Assembly: GCA_017552985.1 (NCBI GenBank)
Contig: JAFZNO010000134.1
Location: forward strand, 1 to 64,000
Length of the DNA stretch: 64,000 bases
Direction of reading: 5' to 3'
Source of the DNA: Lachnospiraceae bacterium
GTDB lineage: Bacteria; Bacillota; Clostridia; Lachnospirales; Lachnospiraceae
Part shown: positions 16,557 through 24,869 of the stretch, piece by piece
How the letters are laid out: each line of letters opens with the position of its first letter
How positions within the stretch are numbered: position 1 is the first letter of the stretch
The notes under the pieces: model-generated
Seen by the model: only the letters and a program-made list of their open reading frames with translations
What the model was told of the DNA's origin: nothing
Database searches by the model: none
Made by a program: the position numbers and the translations under genes

Positions 16557-18524
16557 ATGCTTTCGAAGAAAAAAAGAAGAGTACTGTCTATTATAATTTC
16601 AGCGATCACGTTAACGCTAATTTGGCTGATTTCGTGCGTTTTGCTGATTTATTTTAAATACGTCAATGAAATAAAGAATTCCTGCGAAACGTACGAGTTG
16701 GAGATTGGCAACGCCATTCAAATCAGAATCAAGGCCCTTGAAGAATTAATGAGAGACAAAACCGTGGAGGATGGGATTGCCTGTCACGTCATTCATTTGT
16801 CAAACATCGAGAGATATTTGTCGGGATTAAATTGTAAAGTCGAATGGCATGCGTATAAAGAAACGGAAGCAGAATGGAGAGTAGGTGATTCGATTCCTGG
16901 ATTTTCGCTTGATTCAATAGATGGATTAATTACTTACGCAGATACTTCAGGCTATTTGGATGGTAGTCAGCGATACGTTGTCATGACAAACGTGGATTCC
17001 TTTTATGATTTCTCTGAGAATGACATGGGACAAATTTGCCCGATAGAGTATTTTCAGAAGGTTCAGGAAGTTACGTTTGATCAGAAAAAAAATCCCGTTA
17101 GTCACTGGATCGAGTATTATTCATGGGAATATGTCCCATTAGATGATTTTGAAATCCAATTTCTGACTAATAAGGGTTATGATTTATATGGAGACGTCAA
17201 ATACTACAAAGGTATAAAGACGAATCACTATAGAGATAAAAAAGCAGACGGGTGGAACGTTCAGGCAATTGACTATTACGAAAACGGCTCATACTTCATT
17301 CCTGGGAAAGTCCGCGTATATTGGAAATTGGGGAACAAGATTACGGAGGAAAGAATTATTGACTGTACGCCTGCAGAATTGCCTGCAGAGTACGTTCACG
17401 TCGAAAATGCCGGTGAAAATGAAATTCTGTTCCCGGAAGACATGAAAACATGGCATGCTTACGGCAGAGATGAACCAGTGAAAATAATGGCAAAAAACAA
17501 CTTACAATTTAATTATTCACGTTACGTGGCTCAATCATCAATAGACAGAATATATTTGCCTTTTTCAGCACAATCTTACGTTGGAAGAAAGAATTTAAGT
17601 GACGTAAAGTATATAAATTATCTCTTCCCCGAGTATTATGCATTTAACTATCTTTTAAGGATAAAAGATGGCGAGGGAACGGGATGTTCCATATCTTTTT
17701 ATTTAAACATGCCCATCGACACGGAACGAATGCTTCAAAATGCGATCGAAAGCAATAAGCGGAAATGCATTGGCATACTTGTTCTGTTACTGATTTTTGT
17801 CGCGCTGGCTGAATTTGCGCGCAGAAGGCGGGTCGCGCAAAGTGCGTTCCGCAAATCCTTGCTGGATTCCATGGCCCACGATTTGAAATCGCCGCTGATG
17901 GTTATGCATGGCTTTGCGGAAAACCTTCAGGAAAACGTTCATTCTGAGAAAAGAGAGTATTACGCAAGTGAGATTTTAAAGCAGACCGAGTACTTGAATG
18001 GAATTGTGAATAAAAACATGCAGGTTTCCCAGATGGAATCCTCGGATGATCTGGATCGGAATGCCGTACGGTTCGCGGAGCTGTTTGAGGAGGCCGTAAA
18101 GCGTTATCGGGAACAGCTTGATGAAAAAAAGATTCAGGTTGTCACGGATGGTCAATGCTACGTTTGGGGAGACGAAAAGCTGTTGGCAAGCGTTGCTGAC
18201 AATTTGGTTGCCAATGCCATGAAATACACGACGGAGAATGGAATCATTGACCTGAAAGTGTTAAACCATAAGATTATCATTCAAAATACTGCCGAGTTGG
18301 TATATCACAAGCCGATCCAACGGCTTCTGGAAGAGATGGAGATGGGGGATGACAGCCGTTCCCAGCAAAAGGGTACCGGAATGGGTTTATCCATAGTCTA
18401 TGGAATTTTGAATAAGCATAGGTTTGGCTTTAAGATCGCTTACAAAAAGAAAAGCAAGCTGTTCCAGGCCATCATCCGCGTCCCGGATCGATATTGGATC
18501 AAGATTATGGATCGTTCGCAGTAA
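16557..18524 (+). CDS. Sensor histidine kinase with very large exported sensor (module 1)
   Basis: 655 residues. Membrane helix 1 is at about 11-32 and helix 2 at about 402-420, leaving roughly 370 exported residues that I do not recognise (rich in Tyr, Trp, Asp). A HisKA domain follows with MAHDLKSPL (His441), then an ATPase domain with N-box NLVANAMKYT and the G-box GTGMGLSIVYGIL. There is no HAMP domain between helix 2 and HisKA. It should phosphorylate the regulator just upstream. The kinase core is close to that at 21359, but the exported halves look unrelated, suggesting sensor replacement after duplication. Confidence 0.9.
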   Translation: MLSKKKRRVLSIIISAITLTLIWLISCVLLIYFKYVNEIKNSCETYELEIGNAIQIRIKALEELMRDKTVEDGIACHVIHLSNIERYLSGLNCKVEWHAYKETEAEWRVGDSIPGFSLDSIDGLITYADTSGYLDGSQRYVVMTNVDSFYDFSENDMGQICPIEYFQKVQEVTFDQKKNPVSHWIEYYSWEYVPLDDFEIQFLTNKGYDLYGDVKYYKGIKTNHYRDKKADGWNVQAIDYYENGSYFIPGKVRVYWKLGNKITEERIIDCTPAELPAEYVHVENAGENEILFPEDMKTWHAYGRDEPVKIMAKNNLQFNYSRYVAQSSIDRIYLPFSAQSYVGRKNLSDVKYINYLFPEYYAFNYLLRIKDGEGTGCSISFYLNMPIDTERMLQNAIESNKRKCIGILVLLLIFVALAEFARRRRVAQSAFRKSLLDSMAHDLKSPLMVMHGFAENLQENVHSEKREYYASEILKQTEYLNGIVNKNMQVSQMESSDDLDRNAVRFAELFEEAVKRYREQLDEKKIQVVTDGQCYVWGDEKLLASVADNLVANAMKYTTENGIIDLKVLNHKIIIQNTAELVYHKPIQRLLEEMEMGDDSRSQQKGTGMGLSIVYGILNKHRFGFKIAYKKKSKLFQAIIRVPDRYWIKIMDRSQ

Positions 18525-18637
18525 CAGGTGCAAAATGATTAAAGTGCTAATTTATGCTCTTTTATCAGATCCGGAAGTATGATATTATCCAAATGTATCT
18601 AATAAATGCAGTGAAATCTAAAGATGGAGGGAGAAAG

Positions 18638-20491
18638 ATGAAAAAGGGACAAGAGATAAGAATTCAGATTTTTCTTTGCGCTATAGTGATTATGGTTGCC
18701 ATGCTTTCGCCGATGGAAGTTAAGGCCGCGGTTAGCCTGAATTACTATTCATGTCTGGATGCTCCGGATAATGATACCTCTTGCGTGGCAAATTCTTACG
18801 ATACGTGCACAAAAACAATTCATGTGAAGCATGGTGAAATCATCAGCATGGACGGATGGGTGCTATCCAATGACAAGGTGAGAGCCTATGAGGTGACCAT
18901 TACTTATGATGCGGACACGTCCGTGAAAAAAACCGGAGTGACCGTTGAAGCAAAAGAGTGGGAGTTTCCGAAGGAGTTCGATGAACTGATCAAGCAGAAT
19001 AATTTTCAGAGAACCAACAGCCTGTGGCGGTTTGATCTCGACACTACCGGAATGCAGGCAGGAAACTGGACGGTGTTCGTTAAGGCAAAACGTTCCAGCA
19101 ACGCGAAATACTTTAACATCGCAAAGATTAAGCTGGTTGTGGATCCCGGATATGCAGTCTGCGAGGATGGATATTTTAGGGAGACCTCCATTAATACCCC
19201 GATAATTAAAAAAAATTTACAATATTTTCCCGTCGGATATGCAAAAAAGATATCCGTTAACGGATGGGCTCTTCATGACAAAGGCATTAGCACGGATAAA
19301 TCAAGTGCGTACGTTTATCAGATTAAGAATGCTTCCAACAAGGTTGTAAAAAGTGGGAACCTAAAGGCGTACGATCGCACTGATCTGAAGGATATCAGTA
19401 ATTACGTGAAGATTGGTACGGCAGATTATAAGACAAACGTCGGTTATTCCGGAGAACTTTCCATCACGGGCTTAGGCGTGGGAAAGTATACTGCCGTGAT
19501 TACGGGAAAGACGAAGGATAATAAAACATTTGAGGTCAGCAGAATTGAGTTTGCCATAAGCGAGGTTGTCTCACCTAAGAAAATTTCTTTTAGCGGAAAC
19601 GCGTCGGATCACGTGAAAACGGATAGATTGAGCTATTATGAAGGGGAAAAATTTGTCCTGCTTCTTGATAAAGACCTCGACATGCCCGGAGACTTTGCGA
19701 AAAATATTGGTCTCATCATAGACGAACTCGAGAGGTTAACGGGACTTAGTTATTCAATTGATCAACTGAATAAATATTCGGGCGATGCCCTCTATTATGG
19801 GTATAATCCTTGGAAAAATATAAGCTTTGGCACGAAAGTACCCATTTACGTGAGAGTAGACTATGATGATGCGGGTCTTATTCCATGTGCGTGTGATCGG
19901 TATATGCTCTATTATTCTTATCGTTTATTTAGTAAAGAGGTGTTGAATTCGGTTCCAAGCTATAGGAATAATCCATTCCGATACCAGAGTATGGAACGTT
20001 ACTATGAAATAGCACACGAACTTACCCACGTATTGACGTTAAGACATGCTACGTTAACGGAAATCATGACAGAAGGGAGTGCGGATTATTATGCGATAAA
20101 GGTCATCAAAAGTCTCGCAAATAAATACAGCGTCTTTTCAGAAAGTTTGAATAGCATGTTCTTTTCTGGTTCCGTAAGTAAAAATGTTACCCCCGATAAT
20201 GCTGAGGCTGTTTTCCGTAATGATTATAAGGATCTTACCCATGGCGATCGCGGGGATCAGTATACGCTTGGGAGAATGATGTGTTCTTTCCTTGCTAAGA
20301 ATTACGGCGAAACATTTTTGAAGAAATACGTAGAGGCGGCGGAAAAAGCGGGGTATAATTATTTTGGCTTGAATACTCGCAAGATTAAGGATGATGATGA
20401 CCGTAACAAACACGTTGAAATCCTTAAGCAGATTTTTGGAGATGACGTGTTTAGAAGGTTCGGCACTTATTATCAGGAACATAAAAAGTAA
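18638..20491 (+). CDS. Secreted zincin with two N-terminal beta domains (paralogue 3 of 3)
   Basis: 617 residues. ATG 18638 follows GGAGGG; a longer frame from 18554 has no SD. It has a Sec signal peptide with AxA-like end (MEVKAA) and no lipobox, so it is secreted rather than lipid-anchored. Residues about 30-180 and 185-325 are two related beta-sandwich-like domains, both with a DGW-L/NGW-L landmark. The zincin domain then matches paralogues 1 and 2: HELTH at 460-464 and Glu479 in TEGSADYYA. The beta domains probably bind the cell wall or a surface ligand. It precedes the second regulator-kinase pair. Confidence 0.8.
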   Translation: MKKGQEIRIQIFLCAIVIMVAMLSPMEVKAAVSLNYYSCLDAPDNDTSCVANSYDTCTKTIHVKHGEIISMDGWVLSNDKVRAYEVTITYDADTSVKKTGVTVEAKEWEFPKEFDELIKQNNFQRTNSLWRFDLDTTGMQAGNWTVFVKAKRSSNAKYFNIAKIKLVVDPGYAVCEDGYFRETSINTPIIKKNLQYFPVGYAKKISVNGWALHDKGISTDKSSAYVYQIKNASNKVVKSGNLKAYDRTDLKDISNYVKIGTADYKTNVGYSGELSITGLGVGKYTAVITGKTKDNKTFEVSRIEFAISEVVSPKKISFSGNASDHVKTDRLSYYEGEKFVLLLDKDLDMPGDFAKNIGLIIDELERLTGLSYSIDQLNKYSGDALYYGYNPWKNISFGTKVPIYVRVDYDDAGLIPCACDRYMLYYSYRLFSKEVLNSVPSYRNNPFRYQSMERYYEIAHELTHVLTLRHATLTEIMTEGSADYYAIKVIKSLANKYSVFSESLNSMFFSGSVSKNVTPDNAEAVFRNDYKDLTHGDRGDQYTLGRMMCSFLAKNYGETFLKKYVEAAEKAGYNYFGLNTRKIKDDDDRNKHVEILKQIFGDDVFRRFGTYYQEHKK

Positions 20492-20529
20492 TCTGTCTGC
20501 CTAAAATGGCATGTGGAAACATGTCAGTA

Positions 20530-20617
20530 GACACGTCCTGTTGACACGTTCTAGGATATAATTTGGATACGTTCTCCTTTTATGATAGAATTATCAAAAG
20601 GGAGAACGTATTTTTTT
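20530..20617 (+). promoter_or_regulatory. Tandem GACACGT sites, -10 box and terminator-like hairpin before regulator 2
   Basis: GACACGT occurs at 20530-20536 and 20543-20549, 13 bases apart. TATAAT follows at 20557-20562 without a clear -35 box. The hairpin arms ATACGTTCTCC (20567-20577) and GGAGAACGTAT (from 20602) are followed by seven T. The expected transcription start falls in the left arm. The repeats are candidate activator sites. Confidence 0.55.
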
Positions 20618-20636
20618 GGAAAGGTTGGGCAGTAAC

Positions 20637-21338
20637 GTGAAGGGTAGGATTTTGCTGGTAGAAGATGATGAAATGATCAGGGAAGTGGTCAGTGATTATC
20701 TGCAGGGCCGGGAGCGGGCTTATGAAGTGGAATGCGCATCCACGGGAAAGGAAGGCCTAAGGCTGATGCAGGAGGAAAGCTTCGATCTGATTTTGCTTGA
20801 CGTCATGCTGCCCGGAATGAGCGGTTTCTCGCTTCTTCGCGAACTGCGAAAGCATAAGGATACGCCCGTCATCATGATCACGGCAAAGGTAAGGGAAGAG
20901 GACAGGCTAAGAGGGTATGAGCTTGGATGTGATGATTACGTTTGCAAGCCATTTCTTATGTCAGAGCTTTATGCGAAGGTTGGCGCCATCCTTCGCAGGG
21001 CAAAGGGAAATGGCGCGACGGGTGATGAGACGGGGCAGGAAAGGCCAAAGCTCGTCTGCGGGCAGATATCCTTGGATCCAAAGACGCGGGAGGTATGGGT
21101 TTCGGAGAAAGAAATCCCGCTTACGCCCAAGGAGTTCGATCTTTTGATAACGCTGCTGCGTCACCCAAATCAGATTTTTACGCGTGAAATATTGTTGGAA
21201 TTGGTTTGGGGCATGGACTACGACGGAACGGACCGTACGGTGGACAATCACGTAAAGAAGCTCCGCAAGAGCCTGGGAGCAGCGGGAAAACAGATTAAAA
21301 CCATTTATTCAAAGGGATATAAGATCTCGGAAGAATAA
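20637..21338 (+). CDS. OmpR-family response regulator (module 2)
   Basis: 233 residues from GTG 20637, which follows GGAAAGG about 12 bases upstream and aligns with other regulator N-termini (KGRILLVEDD). An in-frame TTG at 20616 lies in the T run of the preceding hairpin and would add seven residues. The receiver has Asp55 as phospho-acceptor. The winged helix ends TVDNHVKKLRKSLG and SKGYKI. A 12-residue Gly/Thr-rich linker between domains is longer than in module 1. Its partner kinase starts 20 bases downstream. Paralogue of the regulator at 15845. Confidence 0.93.
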   Translation: MKGRILLVEDDEMIREVVSDYLQGRERAYEVECASTGKEGLRLMQEESFDLILLDVMLPGMSGFSLLRELRKHKDTPVIMITAKVREEDRLRGYELGCDDYVCKPFLMSELYAKVGAILRRAKGNGATGDETGQERPKLVCGQISLDPKTREVWVSEKEIPLTPKEFDLLITLLRHPNQIFTREILLELVWGMDYDGTDRTVDNHVKKLRKSLGAAGKQIKTIYSKGYKISEE

Positions 21339-21358
21339 GGGAAAGGAGGCTCCCTTTT

Positions 21359-23284
21359 ATGAAAAAGACTGGCATGAGAAGGTATGGACAATTCTTTCGA
21401 AGGCATTTTTTCATGATGATCATTGTTTGGATGATCCTTTGTTACGTGTTTTTGCAAAGCGCTTATCTGATCTTGTTCGCTAAAATAGAACAAAAGACGA
21501 CCGTCAACTTTTATGAAGGCATGGAAACCATACAGCACGTCACAAAGGACAAAGCGTTAGCAGATGCAGAGATGGAGATCAAATATACGCTTTCCGGCAT
21601 GAGTGACGCGGGAAGTTATAATTTGAATCCTTGGCTTATGGGATACCGTGGACGGATTTTGGGATTAAGATTGGAAGATTGGATGGTTCATTTTCTGGAA
21701 TTTGGCGGAGGACATTCGTATGACGGAGATGGAAACACGTTTCTTGGCGGATTTGGAAAAGGCTGGGGATTTGTGTTAGATGCGGAGACGGAGGAAATCG
21801 TCTGTGAAGCAGGATGGGACAGTAATAAAAATGCAATTCTCTATTTGTGTGACTCTGAAGATAAGCCATATGAGAATTCCGTAACGTTCTATATGGATTA
21901 CGTAAATCCTAAATATTGTCCGTATGAGGAAATTGCTTCCGTAATCGAAACCTTGACGGAAGTCAAAAAGAAATGGCAAGAATACTATCAAGAACCTGAT
22001 CCGGACGGGATTCCAAGAGTATTAAACTGGAAAATTGAAGAAATCTACTTAAAGCATGATCGTTTTTATCCTGCGAAGATATCCTTGTATCGCGTAGATC
22101 GCAGACCTGTTATGGAGGTTCGCGGGGATGACAGACTTCCGGATGAACTCGTGGATACAAAATATTTTCAACCTGCGGATAAAACGGGATATGAGTATTA
22201 CAAGATTGATCCGGAAAAGGAAAGTGCGTCAGCCGTGTTCTTAAATGGTGTTCCAAAAGACGAGATCAATGGAAGCCTAGACATATGGGAACCGAATGAC
22301 GCATTTAAGAAAGAAGCCACTGAAACCATAAAGGATGCAAGGATAAAAAGCAATTCCAAGGATATGGGAAAAGGCTGGTCCGTTGGAAATCCGCTACTGT
22401 ATTTTTTAAGCGGAAAAATGGTTTTTGTCAGAAGCGCTTATTTCCAAGATGCGGAAGGTCACGTATATAAGGCTTGTACCTATCAGACGATTTCAGAACT
22501 GTTCCAGGGAAACCGTTATACGATTGTTTGGTGGATGATTTGGCTGGCCATTCTTTTGACGTTGATTGCCGTAATCACTTCCTACGTCCATTATCTGAAG
22601 CGCAGGCAGGTCTTTATGACAAAGGAATACCGCGACGTTCTCATGGATTCCATGGCGCATGACTTGAAATCGCCACTGATGGCGGTGAGCGGCTATGCGG
22701 ACAGTCTGCGGGAGCACGTCAATGACGAAAAGCGGGAGCACTATGCGGAACAGATCCAAAAGTCCGTGAAGTACATGAATGAGATCGTGATGAAGAACCT
22801 TGAGATCCTGAAATATGACAAGGAACACAAGAGGTGCGTTCGAAAAGAGGTGAACGTGCGTAAGCTCTTTGAGGAGGTCCTGGACAGATATCAGGATGAG
22901 GTGGAAGCCAATCAATTAAAGATTTCGAGGGAAGGCGAACTCATGGCAAAGGGCGATGAAGAGCTCTTGCAAAAAGTGGCGGAGAATTTGATCACGAACT
23001 GCATCAGATACACGCCAAAGGGTGGCAGTATTTCAATTAACTTCGAGAAGCGCGGATTTTCCGTGCAAAATGAGACGGAGATAACGTATTCAGGTTCCTT
23101 AAAGCGTCTTTGGGAACCCTTTGTGAGAGGCGAGGAGAGTCGCACGGGCAAAGGGACGGGGCTTGGACTTGCCATTGTGGCAAACATTCTGGACCGGCAT
23201 TCCTGGAAGTATAAATTAAACTATGACAAGGAAAAAAAGACGTTTATCTGTACGGTGAAGATACCAGTTGGAATCCTGTTCTAA
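21359..23284 (+). CDS. Sensor histidine kinase with very large exported sensor (module 2)
   Basis: 641 residues. Helix 1 is at about 17-40 (hydrophobic MMIIVWMILCYVFL) and helix 2 at about 385-405, enclosing roughly 345 exported residues of unknown fold rich in Trp, Tyr, Gly and Asp. HisKA has MAHDLKSPL with His434. The ATPase domain has NLITNCIRYTPKGG and GKGTGLGLAIVANIL. It is the cognate kinase of the regulator upstream. The cytoplasmic half is clearly homologous to the kinase at 16557; the exported half is not obviously so. A strong terminator closes the unit. Confidence 0.9.
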   Translation: MKKTGMRRYGQFFRRHFFMMIIVWMILCYVFLQSAYLILFAKIEQKTTVNFYEGMETIQHVTKDKALADAEMEIKYTLSGMSDAGSYNLNPWLMGYRGRILGLRLEDWMVHFLEFGGGHSYDGDGNTFLGGFGKGWGFVLDAETEEIVCEAGWDSNKNAILYLCDSEDKPYENSVTFYMDYVNPKYCPYEEIASVIETLTEVKKKWQEYYQEPDPDGIPRVLNWKIEEIYLKHDRFYPAKISLYRVDRRPVMEVRGDDRLPDELVDTKYFQPADKTGYEYYKIDPEKESASAVFLNGVPKDEINGSLDIWEPNDAFKKEATETIKDARIKSNSKDMGKGWSVGNPLLYFLSGKMVFVRSAYFQDAEGHVYKACTYQTISELFQGNRYTIVWWMIWLAILLTLIAVITSYVHYLKRRQVFMTKEYRDVLMDSMAHDLKSPLMAVSGYADSLREHVNDEKREHYAEQIQKSVKYMNEIVMKNLEILKYDKEHKRCVRKEVNVRKLFEEVLDRYQDEVEANQLKISREGELMAKGDEELLQKVAENLITNCIRYTPKGGSISINFEKRGFSVQNETEITYSGSLKRLWEPFVRGEESRTGKGTGLGLAIVANILDRHSWKYKLNYDKEKKTFICTVKIPVGILF

Positions 23285-23301
23285 TAGTATTGGCCAAAGT
23301 A

Positions 23302-23354
23302 ATGGCGTTTCGGTGAAAAGTTTCAAAATGTCACCGAAACGTCATTTTTCTTTG
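23302..23354 (+). terminator. Rho-independent terminator after kinase 2
   Basis: The arms at 23302-23316 and 23331-23345 pair over 15 bases (one G-U) around a 14-base loop and are followed by TTTTCTTT. This ends the second zincin-regulator-kinase module. Confidence 0.85.
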
Positions 23355-23422
23355 ATATGATGATATCGTCAAAATACGTGAATTTATTTTGAGTTTCCTG
23401 TAGGGGAAGGATGGTGTGACGC

Positions 23423-24073
23423 ATGAGGCGGTTTCGGCCAAAGCGATTTTTTCAATTGACATTGTATATTTTTTATCTGGGCGTTAGATCAGTCAGCATG
23501 ATTATTCTTTTTGGCGGTGAATCCGGATCCTTAATAGTGGGATTGGCTTGCATAGGGATTTCCCTCGTACTCTTTCTTACGATTGGCGGCGTCAAGGGAG
23601 AGACACAGGCTCCATTTGAAGATTCGGAAAAGTATAGGAAATGCTTCATGGGAACGGCGTATAATCTTGAAGCGTCCCTGTGCAGGGAAAAAGAGAATAA
23701 AGAACTGTATAAACAGGAACAAATGGAAACAAAACAAACGGCGTTGGAGGGAGTGGCTTTTTTCCTGTTAGGAGTGTTGATCAATTTGCTGTCAAGAGGC
23801 TTTGACGCATTGATATCTTCATCTTTTTTGCCTGTTCTGCCCATTGGACACATTGCCGGATGTTACGTGGAATTTTTTGCACTTTGTTGGATTTTCCGGG
23901 CTTACGTCAATTCTTCGCTGCCATATGCAAAGGAAATCAGCGAAACGTTTATGCTGAGAACGACCAGCGTCAAGATCGAGGAATGTTCCAAAATGATCGC
24001 AGCCATTCAAAACAGGCTTCGAGAACAGGATGAGAAATGGAATGCAATCGAAAGGGAATATGAAAAGGGATAG
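23423..24073 (+). CDS. Four-helix membrane protein of unknown function
   Basis: 216 residues, not recognised as a named family. Two N-terminal membrane helices (about 10-30 and 35-55) are followed by a charged loop of about 55 residues, then two more helices (about 110-130 and 140-160) and a C-terminal charged coiled coil. The topology is the same as in the product at 32084. The gene lies just before the ABC transporter genes and about 30 bases from the ATPase start, so it is probably part of that operon. It may be an accessory or regulatory membrane subunit. Confidence 0.65.
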   Translation: MRRFRPKRFFQLTLYIFYLGVRSVSMIILFGGESGSLIVGLACIGISLVLFLTIGGVKGETQAPFEDSEKYRKCFMGTAYNLEASLCREKENKELYKQEQMETKQTALEGVAFFLLGVLINLLSRGFDALISSSFLPVLPIGHIAGCYVEFFALCWIFRAYVNSSLPYAKEISETFMLRTTSVKIEECSKMIAAIQNRLREQDEKWNAIEREYEKG

Positions 24074-24104
24074 ATAAGATTCTGAGAACAAAGGAGAGAA
24101 CGTT

Positions 24105-24788
24105 ATGGAAATTTTGAGAACGGAAAATTTGTGCAAGACCTATGGAAAGAATGAAAATGCCGTACAGGCGGTAAGAGATGCCAATATCAGCGTGGAGAAG
24201 GGAGAGTTTGTTGCAGTTGTGGGAAGCTCAGGCAGTGGCAAATCGACGCTGATGCACATGCTTGGCGGCGTGGACCGACCGACTTCCGGAAAGGTCTTTG
24301 TCGAAAACGAGGACATCTATGCCATGAATGACGACAGACTGGCAGTGTTTCGCAGAAGACAGGTGGGACTGATCTACCAGTTTTATAATTTGATCCCCGT
24401 TCTAAACGTGGAGGAAAACATTACGCTTCCCTGTGAACTGGACGGTAAGCAGGTGGACAAGTCGCTTTTGGAGGAATTGATCGGAACGCTTGGTCTCGAC
24501 AAGGTAAGGACTCATCTTCCGAACGAACTCTCCGGTGGTCAACAGCAGCGCGTTGCCATTGGCCGGGCCCTGATCACCAGACCAGCCATTCTCCTTGCAG
24601 ATGAACCGACGGGTAATCTCGATACCAAGAATGGTAATGAGATCATGGAACTTCTAAAAGCCTCAAATCGTAAGTATAAGCAGACGATCATTATGATCAC
24701 GCATAACTTAGAGCTTGCTAAGCAGGCAGACCGGATCCTCGTCATGGAAGATGGTATCGTGAGGGAAAACGCGAACGTAAATGCGTAA
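24105..24788 (+). CDS. ABC transporter ATPase (MacB/LolD/BceA type)
   Basis: 227 residues. Walker A is GSSGSGKST (Gly40-Thr48), the Q-loop follows in LIYQFYNLIP, the signature is LSGGQQQR, and Walker B with the following bases is ILLADEPTGNLDTKNG. This subfamily powers FtsX-like permeases in antimicrobial-peptide resistance, lipoprotein handling or mechanotransmission instead of classical import. It is followed by two large FtsX-type permeases, so one ATPase probably serves a heterodimeric permease pair. Confidence 0.94.
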   Translation: MEILRTENLCKTYGKNENAVQAVRDANISVEKGEFVAVVGSSGSGKSTLMHMLGGVDRPTSGKVFVENEDIYAMNDDRLAVFRRRQVGLIYQFYNLIPVLNVEENITLPCELDGKQVDKSLLEELIGTLGLDKVRTHLPNELSGGQQQRVAIGRALITRPAILLADEPTGNLDTKNGNEIMELLKASNRKYKQTIIMITHNLELAKQADRILVMEDGIVRENANVNA

Positions 24789-24869
24789 ACTATAGGGATA
24801 AGAACGGAAAAACTGAGAATGATAAGGCAGGCTTGAAATTAGAGGAAGGCATGCCGGGAGAGTGGGCAG

